Assembly (NCBI RefSeq): GCF_030504645.1
Contig: NZ_JAUKWQ010000003.1
Span: 186,001 to 250,000, forward strand
Direction of reading: 5' to 3'
Source of the DNA: Rhizobium oryzicola
Lineage (GTDB): Bacteria; Pseudomonadota; Alphaproteobacteria; Rhizobiales; Rhizobiaceae
Length of the DNA stretch: 64,000 bases
This document shows, piece by piece, positions 52,187-60,165 of the stretch. The position numbers and the translations under genes are program-made. Within the stretch, counting starts at the first letter, position 1. The number at the start of each line of letters is the position of its first letter. The notes below the pieces were generated by a model. It was not told the origin of the DNA, did not search any database, and saw nothing but the letters and a program-made list of their open reading frames with translations.

Positions 52187-53039
52187 TTTTTGTTCTCCTC
52201 TTGAGGGGTGGCCGCTTCTGGCGGGCATTCTTCTTTTCGTTATTTTCGTTGGCCTCGGTCAGGCCGCGGCTGTCGGCCGCCGTCCAGCGGCGCGCTCCGT
52301 GGTCGCCTGTACGGGCAAGTTCCATGTGGAAGGAATAGCGGTCGGGGCGATAGAGCGCCTGCAGATGCTCGATCCCGCGCCCTGACGCCTCATAGACCAC
52401 GCGCGTCATGGAAAGGAGCGCAGCCCCGATCTCGACATCAAGAGCTGCAGCGACATCGGGACTTGCCAGTGTCGCACCAATGATCTGCTGGGCCTTGTCG
52501 GCGACGAGGCCGGAGCGCTCCAGAAGCTCGAGCAGCGGCGTGGAAGCCAGATCGGCTTCCGAGTAGGAAATGCCGATGCGCTCCGGAACATGGGTCACGA
52601 GGTACGAAAAGGGCTGGCCATCGATCAGACGCACGCGGATCGAGCGTTGCAGCCTTTCGCCTGGTTCCAGTTTCAATTCCTCGGCAAGCGTCGGGGTCGC
52701 GTTGACATAGGAAAAGGCGATCAGGCGCACACCCGTCTTGCGGCCCATCTCGACCAGATGAGTCAGCGCGTTGGCGAGATCCGCCACAACCGGCATGCGA
52801 GTCTGCCCACCGCTGACAAAGGTGCCGGAGCCCGGCCTGCGTTCGATCATGCCGTCGCTTGCCAGCTTGTCGAGCGCACGGCGCACGGTCACCCGCGAGA
52901 CCCGATGTTCCTGCGCCAGCTGCGGCTCGCTCGGCAGCTTCGCCGAATCCGGAACCTCACCGCTCAGGATCTGTTCCCGGAGCAGGAGGTAGAGCCGGTG
53001 GGCCTTCATAGGCTCTGCAGTCGCGGCGGTTCGAGTCAT
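52155..53039 (-). CDS. GntR family transcriptional regulator (HutC/UTRA subfamily)
   Basis: Regulator of 294 residues. The ATG at 53039 (MTRTAATAEPMKAHRLYLLL) has AGGAAAG upstream. The wHTH reads AKLPSEPQLAQEHRVSRVTVRRALDKLASDGMIERRPGSGTFV. The UTRA ligand domain (about 95-265) contains PTLAEELKLEPGERLQRSIRVRLIDGQPFSYLVTHVPE and ALLSMTRVVYEASGRGIEHLQALYRPDRYSFHMEL. The end of the frame is lysine/arginine-rich and overlaps the binding-protein start by 32 bp. A promoter with an overlapping inverted repeat lies just upstream, so it is probably autoregulated and controls the import and catabolic genes. Confidence 0.93.
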   Translation of the reverse strand: MTRTAATAEPMKAHRLYLLLREQILSGEVPDSAKLPSEPQLAQEHRVSRVTVRRALDKLASDGMIERRPGSGTFVSGGQTRMPVVADLANALTHLVEMGRKTGVRLIAFSYVNATPTLAEELKLEPGERLQRSIRVRLIDGQPFSYLVTHVPERIGISYSEADLASTPLLELLERSGLVADKAQQIIGATLASPDVAAALDVEIGAALLSMTRVVYEASGRGIEHLQALYRPDRYSFHMELARTGDHGARRWTAADSRGLTEANENNEKKNARQKRPPLKRRTKNETGRDPSEP

Positions 53040-53064
53040 CGTTTGTCTTTCCTGAAAGACATTT

Positions 53065-53088
53065 ATCTGTCCTATAAAAGATACAGAT
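53065..53088. promoter_or_regulatory. Inverted repeat ATCTGT-N12-ACAGAT, candidate GntR/UTRA operator
   Basis: Perfect 6-bp inverted repeat with an A+T-rich 12-bp centre, lying over the -10 region upstream of the regulator. Its inner 19 bp (TGTCCTATAAAAGATACAG, 53068-53086) match the site at 55251-55269 at 14 of 19 positions. Confidence 0.6.
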
Positions 53089-53102
53089 TTTGGTCTTGTC
53101 AA
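53074..53102 (-). promoter_or_regulatory. Sigma-70-type promoter upstream of gntR
   Basis: On the minus strand TTGACA (53097-53102, exact -35 consensus) is followed after 17 bp by TTTTAT (53074-53079, 4 of 6 to the -10 consensus). It sits between leuD and gntR, so the regulator, importer and hyu genes can be transcribed independently of leuCD. The inverted repeat at 53065-53088 covers the -10 element, a repressor arrangement. Confidence 0.6.
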
Positions 53103-53124
53103 ACGATTTTCGAGATTCCCGATT

Positions 53125-53745
53125 TCATGACGCGCGCACGCTCGGTACAAGCCAGGGACGGGCGCTGGAATCTTTTGCCTGAAAGGCTTCGATCGTGGCC
53201 GCGTGGCTCAGCGTCAGGTCGATATCGTCCCAGCCGTTCAGCAGTTTCGTGCGCCAGACGGGATCGACACGGAAGGGGATGACGAGGTTTGCCGCCCGGA
53301 TCTCGCAGGCCTCGAGATCGACACGAGCGGTGCCGTCGCCGTCTTCAAGTCCGGCAAGCAGCGCCTCGCAATCTTCCTCGGATACGGTTGCCGGCAGAAG
53401 CCCGTTGTTGACGGCATTGCTGGCGAAGATATCGCCGAAGGATGGCGCGATGACGCAGGCAAAGCCGTAATCCACGAGCGCATAGACCGCCGCCTCTCGC
53501 GAGGAGCCGCTGCCGAAATTGCGCCGCGTCACCAAAACGCGGGCGCCCGCCCACCGCGACGCATTGAGCGGGAAATCCGGCTTCGGTTGGCCACTCTCGT
53601 CGAAGCGCAGGTCGTGGAGCAGGTAGTCCCCATAACCATCGGCACGCGAGCGCTTCATGAAGCGCGCCGGAATGAGCTGATCCGTGTCGATGCCGGAAAG
53701 CGGCAGTGGACAGGCGATCGCATCGAGAATTCTGAAGGCTTCCAT
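53125..53745 (-). CDS. leuD: 3-isopropylmalate dehydratase-like small subunit
   Basis: Small subunit (206 residues) of a heterodimeric aconitase-superfamily hydro-lyase. It contains DTDQLIPARFMKRSRADGYGDYLLHDLRF, the RRNFGSGSSREAAVYALVDYGFACVIAPSFGDIFASNAVNNGLLP core with the GSSRE motif, and a typical C-terminus. No leuA, leuB or other leucine gene is nearby, and the operon is catabolic. A different 2-hydroxy acid substrate (maleate, citraconate or dimethylmaleate hydratase activity are known in this superfamily) is as likely as leucine synthesis. It abuts leuC with no gap. Confidence 0.93.
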   Translation of the reverse strand: MEAFRILDAIACPLPLSGIDTDQLIPARFMKRSRADGYGDYLLHDLRFDESGQPKPDFPLNASRWAGARVLVTRRNFGSGSSREAAVYALVDYGFACVIAPSFGDIFASNAVNNGLLPATVSEEDCEALLAGLEDGDGTARVDLEACEIRAANLVIPFRVDPVWRTKLLNGWDDIDLTLSHAATIEAFQAKDSSARPWLVPSVRAS

Positions 53746-55191
53746 TTATCGATCTCCCGTCAGGCCGATTTCGCGACCGGCAAGCAGCGGGCGCATATCG
53801 GTCAAATGTCCCGTGACAGCAGCCGCCGCGGCCATGGCTGGCGACATGAGATGCGTGCGACTTCCCGGCCCCTGGCGTCCACGGAAATTGCGATTGGTGG
53901 TCGAGGCGCAGCGTTCGGCAGGCGGCACCAGATCACCATTCATGCCGACGCACATCGAACAGCCTGCGTCGACCCATTCGAGCCCTGCCTCCATGAAGAT
54001 GCGATGCAAGCCTTCTTCCTCCGCCTGTCGCTTGACGAGCGCAGAACCCGGCGACACCAGGCCCGGCACCCGAGCCTTGCGACCAGCCAGGACTGCCGCC
54101 GCGGCGCGCAGATCCTCGATGCGGCTGTTGGTGCAGGAGCCGATGAACACGCGATCGACGGCGATTTCGGTGAGCGGCTGGCCGGCGCGGATCCCCATAT
54201 AGTCCAGCGCTTCCCGAACATGGGCCGCCCGTGCCGGATCGCTCATCCGATCTGGGTCGGGTGCATTCGCGGTAATGGGCGCGGCATCCTCCGGGCTGAT
54301 CCCCCAGGTGACGATCGGCGCAATCTCGGCTGCATCCAGCACGACCTCACGGTCGAAGACCGCATCTGGATCGCCAGCCAGTGCCATCCAGTTGTCGACA
54401 CTGCGCTGAAATTCGTCGCCGACCGGCGCGTACGGCCGATCCTTGATGTAGGCGAAAGTGGTTTCATCCGGCGCAATCATGCCGCAACGCCCACCGGCTT
54501 CGATGGAGAGGTTGCACAGGGTAAGCCGGCCTTCCATTGAGAGGGCGCGAACTGCGCTTCCGGCATATTCGATCGCATGGCCCGCTGCACCGTCTGCGCC
54601 GATGGCTGCAATGATCGACAGGGCCATGTCCTTGGCGAATACGCCGAGCGCAAGCTGTCCCTCAACGCGAATGCGCATGCGCTTCGGCTTCTTCTGCCAG
54701 AGCGTTTGGGTCATCAGCACATGCGCGACTTCAGAAGCACCGATGCCGAAGGCGATCGCACCGAAAGCACCGTGCGTTGCGGTGTGGCTGTCGCCACAGA
54801 CGATGGTGAGGCCGGGCAGCGTCAATCCCTGCTCGGGACCCACCACATGCACGATGCCCTGTGCGGGATCATTGAGGTCGAAAAGGCGAAGGCCATGCGC
54901 AGCTGTGTTGTCGCGCAACTGGCGGATCATCTTTGCGATTGCCGGGTCGATCGCGCCGAGATCCCGCGTCCTTGTGGGCACGTAATGATCTTCGATGCCG
55001 AAGGTGAGATCTGGCCGCGCAATGCGCGCACCGCGGGCCTTCAACTTGTCGAAGGCGTGGAATGAACCTTCATGCAGCAAATGCCTGTCGATGAAGAGGA
55101 GACATTGCCCGTCTTCCCGGGCGGTGACGACGTGCTGATCAAAGACCTTGTCGAACAGGGTGCGCGGACCCGACGCAGCTGAATGAACCAT
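53746..55191 (-). CDS. leuC: 3-isopropylmalate dehydratase-like large subunit
   Basis: Large iron-sulfur subunit of 481 residues. The start at 55191 (MVHSAASGPRTLFDKVFDQHVV) has GGAAG upstream; an in-frame start at 55239 is less likely. The [4Fe-4S] ligands are the cysteine in FIGSCTNSRIEDL and the pair in DAGCSMCVG. VCGDSHTATHGAFGAIAFGIGASEVAHVLMTQTLWQKKPK and NRNFRGRQG are LeuC hallmarks. With LeuD it adds or removes water from a dicarboxylate. It is the first gene of the minus-strand catabolic operon and is divergent from a flavoprotein. Confidence 0.94.
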   Translation of the reverse strand: MVHSAASGPRTLFDKVFDQHVVTAREDGQCLLFIDRHLLHEGSFHAFDKLKARGARIARPDLTFGIEDHYVPTRTRDLGAIDPAIAKMIRQLRDNTAAHGLRLFDLNDPAQGIVHVVGPEQGLTLPGLTIVCGDSHTATHGAFGAIAFGIGASEVAHVLMTQTLWQKKPKRMRIRVEGQLALGVFAKDMALSIIAAIGADGAAGHAIEYAGSAVRALSMEGRLTLCNLSIEAGGRCGMIAPDETTFAYIKDRPYAPVGDEFQRSVDNWMALAGDPDAVFDREVVLDAAEIAPIVTWGISPEDAAPITANAPDPDRMSDPARAAHVREALDYMGIRAGQPLTEIAVDRVFIGSCTNSRIEDLRAAAAVLAGRKARVPGLVSPGSALVKRQAEEEGLHRIFMEAGLEWVDAGCSMCVGMNGDLVPPAERCASTTNRNFRGRQGPGSRTHLMSPAMAAAAAVTGHLTDMRPLLAGREIGLTGDR

Positions 55192-55250
55192 TCCTGTCTT
55201 CCTTAATGGGTGACCGGATTTAGGCATGGGCCAGACCAAAAATCAAATGT

Positions 55251-55269
55251 TGTTTTAAAAATAATACAG
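55251..55269. promoter_or_regulatory. Second candidate GntR/UTRA operator (TGTTTTAAAAATAATACAG)
   Basis: Nineteen bp matching the inner part of the inverted repeat at 53068-53086 at 14 of 19 positions, both ends conserved (TGT and ATACAG). It lies in the 95-bp gap between leuC and the divergent flavoprotein gene. Part of the match could come from shared A+T richness. Confidence 0.45.
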
Positions 55270-55286
55270 CTTATTGTTCTCGAAAA

Positions 55287-56732
55287 ATGGCAGATAACTG
55301 TCTGGTGCGGGGAATGGAGTCAGTCGTGTCTCAATGTGTTCGACTTGCGGGAAAAACCTTCGACTATCGTGTGCCACTCATCGTGATCGGTGCCGGTGCG
55401 GCGGGTCTTGTGGCCGCCTTATCCGCCCACGAGGCAGGTGAGGAGGTTCTTGTCCTGGAGCGCGATCCGCTGCCGCGCGGATCGACCGCGCTGTCGGCCG
55501 GGCTCATTCCAGCCGCTGCGACGCGCTGGCAGGCCGCGGCGGGTATTTCCGACACACCGGAATTGTTCAGCGGAGATATTCTTCGAAAGGCACATGGAGA
55601 GCCAGATCCCGCGATCGTGGATCATGTCACCCGCCTTGCCGGGCCGACGCTCGAATGGCTTTCAGACCGTCACGGGCTGAATTTTTCGGTGATCGAGGAT
55701 TTCAGCTATCCCGGCCACTCCGCACGTCGCATGCATGGCCTTGCCTCCCGCTCCGGTGAAGAACTGATCGATGCGCTGCGTGCGGCAACCGAAGCCTGCG
55801 ACATTCCGGTGATCTGCGACGCCCATGTCACGACGCTCTTCGCCGATGATGAAGACAGGGTTCTTGGCTTGGCGTTTGCGCGACCCGACGGAAGCGTCGA
55901 GGAGATCGGTTGTGATCGATTGATCCTTGCCTGCAATGGCTATGGCGGCAACCGAACACTTGTCGCCGCCCATATCCCATCGCTGTCAGAGGCGACCTAT
56001 TTCGGTCATGCGGGCAATCAGGGCGATGCGCTGCTGTGGGGCGAGGCGCTTGGAGCGGCAACCCGACATTTGAATGGCCATCAAGGGCATGGTTCGGTTG
56101 CGCATCCCGCCGGTATCCTGATTTCCTGGGCCACGATCACCGAAGGCGGCTTCCAGGTGAATCTTCTGGGCGAGCGATTTTCCAACGAGGGAAAGGGTTA
56201 TTCGGAACAGGCGGCGGAGGTGCTGCGGCAGCCGGAGGGTATCGCCTGGTCGGTGTTTGATGCGCGCATTGCCGACATCACCCGACAGTTCGAGGACTTT
56301 CGCCGTGCCGAGGCGATGGGTGCAATCGTGACTGCGCAAAGCCTGGAAGATCTGGCCGTCCGCATGAACGTCCCCCCGGACGCATTCCGCCGCACATTCG
56401 AGCAAGTGGAGGCATCCAAGCGGAATGAAATGATGGATCCGTTCGGTCGTGATTTCGATGGATCGCAACAATTGACCGAACCCTTATGCGCCGTGCGCGT
56501 AACGGGAGCGCTGTTTCACACACAGGGTGGACTGGTGATCGACACGAAGGCCCGTGTTCTGCGTGCCGACGGCACGGCACTGCCGAACCTTTATGCAGCA
56601 GGCGGAGCAGCCTGTGGTGTTTCCGGCAATGATGCGTCCGGCTACCTTTCCGGCAATGGCCTGCTGACGGCAGTGACGCTGGGAAGAACGGCAGGGCTAA
56701 GCTTGTCGCGCTCTATTGGCGAAGGCAAATAA
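55287..56732 (+). CDS. FAD-dependent oxidoreductase (fumarate reductase/3-ketosteroid dehydrogenase-like)
   Basis: Flavoprotein of up to 481 residues. The FAD loop VIGAGAAGLVAALSAHEAGEEVLVLERD and the C-terminal NLYAAGGAACGVSGNDASGYLSGNGLLTAVTLGRTAG place it in the fumarate reductase flavoprotein family (urocanate reductase, ketosteroid dehydrogenase and relatives). FAD attaches non-covalently as far as can be seen. The start is uncertain: ATG at 55287 has no clear ribosome site, and GTG at 55326 follows GGAG by 6 nt. It is divergent from leuC under a shared region with a candidate operator, so it probably oxidises or reduces a C-C bond of the same pathway. Confidence 0.88.
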   Translation: MADNCLVRGMESVVSQCVRLAGKTFDYRVPLIVIGAGAAGLVAALSAHEAGEEVLVLERDPLPRGSTALSAGLIPAAATRWQAAAGISDTPELFSGDILRKAHGEPDPAIVDHVTRLAGPTLEWLSDRHGLNFSVIEDFSYPGHSARRMHGLASRSGEELIDALRAATEACDIPVICDAHVTTLFADDEDRVLGLAFARPDGSVEEIGCDRLILACNGYGGNRTLVAAHIPSLSEATYFGHAGNQGDALLWGEALGAATRHLNGHQGHGSVAHPAGILISWATITEGGFQVNLLGERFSNEGKGYSEQAAEVLRQPEGIAWSVFDARIADITRQFEDFRRAEAMGAIVTAQSLEDLAVRMNVPPDAFRRTFEQVEASKRNEMMDPFGRDFDGSQQLTEPLCAVRVTGALFHTQGGLVIDTKARVLRADGTALPNLYAAGGAACGVSGNDASGYLSGNGLLTAVTLGRTAGLSLSRSIGEGK

Positions 56733-56752
56733 TGCACAGCAATTGCGGATGA

Positions 56753-57097
56753 TCATCGCAGCCACACGCCCAGCAAGAGTGCCAACCCGACAACGAAGAC
56801 CGCCAGCACTGGAACGAGGGCCGGGAGGCTTGGCTTACGGTTCCTGGTCCCTTTGAAGGACGAGCCCATCGCGACATCGAAATTCCTCGACTGCTGTTGC
56901 AAGCCGTCCTTTCTTTGAGTTTCGATCGCTGTCTCAACCTGTTCGGATGACATCGGCACACCACCTGCCTCGGCGTCGGTTTCGAGCGGAGCCAAAGCAG
57001 GATCAAAGCCGGGGCGCTTATCTCCTGTCAGGCCTCGCTGGATGTCACCTCTGATTTGCGCAGCGTTCGGCGTGGCGTTGTCTCTATTGCCTGACAT
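56753..57097 (-). CDS. Small C-terminally anchored membrane protein, function unknown
   Basis: Protein of 114 residues. The ATG at 57097 (MSGNRDNATPNAAQIRGDIQRGLTGDKRPGFDPALAPLETDAEAGG) follows AAAGGAG. A hydrophilic N-terminal region of about 85 residues is followed by one membrane span (ALVPVLAVFVVGLALLLGVWL) at the extreme C-terminus, so it is tail-anchored. No enzyme motif is present. Its monocistronic position between convergent and co-directional genes gives no role. It resembles small stress- or envelope-associated proteins common in this bacterial order, but I cannot name a family. Confidence 0.75.
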   Translation of the reverse strand: MSGNRDNATPNAAQIRGDIQRGLTGDKRPGFDPALAPLETDAEAGGVPMSSEQVETAIETQRKDGLQQQSRNFDVAMGSSFKGTRNRKPSLPALVPVLAVFVVGLALLLGVWLR

Positions 57098-57201
57098 GAT
57101 GTGAAACTCCTTTCGACACCAACTTGTGGTGCCGAAGCAAGTTCCCACCTTTTGCTGGGTGCAGGTTCGTGCGTCAGGAAATCGCGTAAGTCATAGCGGC
57201 A

Positions 57202-58386
57202 TCAATCCGCTTGAAGAAACTTCTCCGCCAGCCGCGCCCACATGGCGGCACCGACCGTCAGACTGCCGTCCGCGAAATCGTACTTCGGGCTGTGCAGGAT
57301 CGCGGAGTTCATGCCGTTGCCAAGGCGCAGGAAGCTGCCGGGCTTATGCTCCAGGAAGTAGGCAAAATCCTCGCTGCCGGGGATCAGCGGGCAGGTTGCG
57401 ACCTTGTCCGCGCCGATCAGTTCTTCTGCGACGATGCGGGCAAAGGCGGTTTCCGCTTCCGAATTCACGACAACCGGATAGCCGTGGTCATAGTCGATGT
57501 CGATGGAGGCATCATAGCCTTCGGCGACGGACTGGGCGAGTTTCGTGATGCGCGTTTTCAGCAAGTCGCGGATATTGGGTTCGAAGCAACGCACGCTGAG
57601 CGCCAGCTTTGCGTATTCCGGGATGACGTTGACAGCCTCACCGGCATGAATCGTGCCGACTGTCACCACCGCAGTCTGGGTCGGATCGATGTTACGGGAA
57701 ACGACTGTCTGCAGTGCCACGACCAGATTGCAGGCAACGACGATCGGATCGATCGTCAGATGCGGGCGGGATGCATGGCCGCCTTTCCCCTTGATGGTGA
57801 TGTTGACCACATCCGACGACGCCATGATCGGACCGGATCGTAACAGGATCGTTCCCTCCGGTGCGCCCGGGTGATTGTGCAGGCCAAAGATCGCATCGAC
57901 AGGAAAGCGTTCGAACAGGCCGTCCTCGATCATCAATTGAGCACCGCTGGGGCGTCCGTTCTCTTCCGCTGGCTGAAAGATCAACGTGACGGTGCCATCG
58001 AAACGGCGGGTGCGGGCCAGATATTCGGCAGTACCCAGTAGCACCGTGGTGTGGCCGTCGTGACCACAGGCATGCATCTTGCCCGGTGTCTTGCTGGCAT
58101 AGGGCAGGCCGGTCTCTTCTAGGATCGGCAGGGCATCCATGTCGGCGCGAATGCCGATGCTCTTCTTGCCCGTGCCATTGGTAAGTGTCGCAACGACGCC
58201 ATGTCCGCCCACATTGCGGGTCACCGTATAGCCCCAGGCTTCCAGCTTGTCGGCCACGAAACGGGCGGTTTGCGCCTCTTCCTTCGAAAGCTCGGGATGG
58301 GCGTGCAGATATTGACGCGTCGCCTTTAGTTCCGCCTCCATAGCTTCGAAGTCGGAAACGCGGGCGAATTGATTGTCGTGGAGCAT
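57202..58386 (-). CDS. M20-family amidohydrolase (hippurate hydrolase-like)
   Basis: Cytoplasmic metal-dependent aminoacylase/carboxypeptidase of 394 residues. The ATG at 58386 (MLHDNQFARVSDFEAMEAELKATRQYLHAHPELSKEE) is chosen over an in-frame start at 58599. Metal-site motifs are present: HAHPELS, RADMDALPILEETG, KMHACGHDGHTTVLLG with the catalytic histidine and cysteine, FQPAEENG, and LIPGSEDFAYF near the C-terminus. It would cleave N-acyl or benzoyl amino acids. It lies directly downstream of the polar amino acid importer operon, but a terminator separates them. Confidence 0.94.
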   Translation of the reverse strand: MLHDNQFARVSDFEAMEAELKATRQYLHAHPELSKEEAQTARFVADKLEAWGYTVTRNVGGHGVVATLTNGTGKKSIGIRADMDALPILEETGLPYASKTPGKMHACGHDGHTTVLLGTAEYLARTRRFDGTVTLIFQPAEENGRPSGAQLMIEDGLFERFPVDAIFGLHNHPGAPEGTILLRSGPIMASSDVVNITIKGKGGHASRPHLTIDPIVVACNLVVALQTVVSRNIDPTQTAVVTVGTIHAGEAVNVIPEYAKLALSVRCFEPNIRDLLKTRITKLAQSVAEGYDASIDIDYDHGYPVVVNSEAETAFARIVAEELIGADKVATCPLIPGSEDFAYFLEHKPGSFLRLGNGMNSAILHSPKYDFADGSLTVGAAMWARLAEKFLQAD

Positions 58387-58401
58387 GGCTGTCTTCCGGC
58401 T

Positions 58402-58434
58402 GAGAGAAAAGAACGCCGGCGGTGAGGCCGGCGT
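58402..58434 (-). terminator. Rho-independent terminator after the polar amino acid importer
   Basis: ACGCCGGC (58413-58420) and GCCGGCGT (58427-58434) form an 8-bp GC stem with a 6-nt loop. On the minus strand it is followed by TTCTTTTCTCTC, a good T-tract. It ends the importer operon 28 bp after the ATPase stop and before the M20 gene. Confidence 0.75.
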
Positions 58435-58462
58435 CAAGGTGGGGAGGAAACCAGATGTCCGC

Positions 58463-59242
58463 TTACAGGAAGCGTGACAGGAAGGCCTGTGTACGGGGAT
58501 GTTGCGGGTTGCCGATGACGTCTTCCGGCTTGCCCATCTCGATGATGTGACCGCCATCCATGAAGACGACGCGATCGGCTGCCTCTCGGGCAAAACCAAT
58601 CTCGTGGGTGACGACGATCATGGTGAGGCCTTGCTTTGCGAGATCTCGCATGGTTGCGAGCACTTCGCCGACGAGCTCCGGATCGAGCGCGGATGTCGGC
58701 TCGTCGAACAGCATCAGCTTCGGCTTGATAGCAAGGGCGCGGGCAATCGCAACGCGCTGCTGTTGTCCGCCGGAAAGCTGCCGCGGATAGTTCTCGGCCT
58801 TTTCCGAAAGGCCAACTCGTTCCAGAAGGCGCATGGCATTGGCGATGGCGTCCTTACGGCTTTCGCCGTGAATGCCGATCGGGGCCTCGATGATGTTCTG
58901 CAGCACCGTCATATGCGGGTAGAGATTGAACTGCTGAAACACCATGCCGATCTTGCGGCGCTGTCTGGCGATGCCGTTCGGCGAGAGTTTTTCGAGCCGT
59001 CCCTTGCGCAGCGCATAGCCGATCTGCTCGCCGTCTACCTGGATGTAGCCCCTCTGGATGGCTTCCAGATGATTGATGCAGCGAAGAAAGGTGGATTTGC
59101 CGGAGCCTGATGGCCCAAGGATCACCACCACCTCGCCGGGCATGACATCCAGATCAATGCCCTTCAACACTTCCAGCTGATCGAAGGATTTGTGGACATT
59201 GCGCGCTTCCACGAGCGGCTTTTGGGATTGGGAAGCGGTCAA
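58463..59242 (-). CDS. Polar amino acid ABC transporter ATP-binding protein, TTG start
   Basis: ATPase of 259 residues (GlnQ/HisP type). The start codon is TTG at 59240-59242, supported by GAGGAGG (59250-59256) seven bases upstream and by its 4-bp overlap with the permease stop (TTGA). GTG ten codons later is an alternative. Walker [10 protein letters not shown], signature [15 protein letters not shown], Walker [15 protein letters not shown] and the [13 protein letters not shown] switch are intact. It ends the importer operon. Confidence 0.94.
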   Translation of the reverse strand: MTASQSQKPLVEARNVHKSFDQLEVLKGIDLDVMPGEVVVILGPSGSGKSTFLRCINHLEAIQRGYIQVDGEQIGYALRKGRLEKLSPNGIARQRRKIGMVFQQFNLYPHMTVLQNIIEAPIGIHGESRKDAIANAMRLLERVGLSEKAENYPRQLSGGQQQRVAIARALAIKPKLMLFDEPTSALDPELVGEVLATMRDLAKQGLTMIVVTHEIGFAREAADRVVFMDGGHIIEMGKPEDVIGNPQHPRTQAFLSRFL

Positions 59243-60165
59243 TGGCTTGCCTCCTCGGTCACGGCAGCGGGTTTGACTGCGCCGGCATTGCGGCGGTCGC
59301 TGCGGCCGTAATAGGCTTCGATATAGCTCTGGCCGATGTTGAGGACAGTTGTGATCAGCAGATACCAGATGACCGCGACAAGCAGCATCGGGATGATTTC
59401 GAAGGTGCGGTTATAGATCGACTGCACCGAGTAGAGCAGGTCGGCCATGGCAATGACGCTGACGAGCGAGGTTGCCTTGATCATGCTGATCAACTGGTTG
59501 CCGGTTGGCGGCACAATCGAGCGCATGGCCTGCGGGATGATGATGCGCCACAGCGCGCGAGCCCGCGTCATGCCGAAGGCCTGAGCGGTTTCAGACTGGC
59601 CGCGATCGACCGAGAGAAGCCCGCCGCGAATGATTTCCGCCATGTAAGCCGCTTCGTTGAGTGCCAGCCCCACGATTGCCGCCGTCATCGGGGTGATGAC
59701 CGAGTTGGTGTCCCAACTCATGAGTGTGGGGCCAAAGGGAATGGAGAGCGACAGCCGTGGAAACAGCGTCGACATGTTGTACCAGAAGATCAGTTGCACC
59801 AGCAGCGGCGTGCCCCGAAAGAACCAGATGAACAACGAAGCGAAAGAGCTGGCAAGCCGGTCACTGGACATGCGGGCAATCGCAATCAGGAGCCCAAATA
59901 CAACGCCCAGGATCATGCCGATGACGGTGAGGCCCAGGCTGACATAGAGACCGCTGATCACGACGGGATCGAAGAAGTACTTGGCGACAACAGGCCAGCC
60001 GAAGTTTTCGTTATTGGCAACGATCCAGGCAAAGTTCGCGACCACGAGAATGACGACCACCCAGAGCATCAGCCGTCCCGTCTGAAACGGAGTGTGGGCA
60101 GTGGCCACATCGCGGAATTCCGCACCGCCCGAAGGCGGTGCATTCGAGGCGGTGCGATCACTCAT
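59239..60165 (-). CDS. Polar amino acid ABC transporter permease
   Basis: Inner-membrane permease of 308 residues. A longer than usual N-terminal cytoplasmic arm (about 30 residues) precedes the first span ([18 protein letters not shown]). The EAA loop reads [55 protein letters not shown]. It overlaps the binding-protein stop by 4 bp. A very stable hairpin lies in codons 9-15. Confidence 0.93.
   Translation of the reverse strand: MSDRTASNAPPSGGAEFRDVATAHTPFQTGRLMLWVVVILVVANFAWIVANNENFGWPVVAKYFFDPVVISGLYVSLGLTVIGMILGVVFGLLIAIARMSSDRLASSFASLFIWFFRGTPLLVQLIFWYNMSTLFPRLSLSIPFGPTLMSWDTNSVITPMTAAIVGLALNEAAYMAEIIRGGLLSVDRGQSETAQAFGMTRARALWRIIIPQAMRSIVPPTGNQLISMIKATSLVSVIAMADLLYSVQSIYNRTFEIIPMLLVAVIWYLLITTVLNIGQSYIEAYYGRSDRRNAGAVKPAAVTEEASH
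60122..60141 (-). repeat. UUCG-tetraloop hairpin at the binding-protein/permease junction
   Basis: On the transcribed strand GCACCGCC-TTCG-GGCGGTGC is a perfect 8-bp stem capped by a C(UUCG)G tetraloop, the most stable common RNA loop. The two genes overlap here, so the stem lies inside the permease coding sequence, about 22 bp after the binding-protein stop. Confidence 0.65.

Noticed and set aside
53125..55191. Leucine biosynthesis locus
   Set aside because: leuCD alone, without leuA or leuB, heads an operon of importer and ring-opening genes under a GntR/UTRA regulator; a catabolic hydro-lyase is at least as likely.
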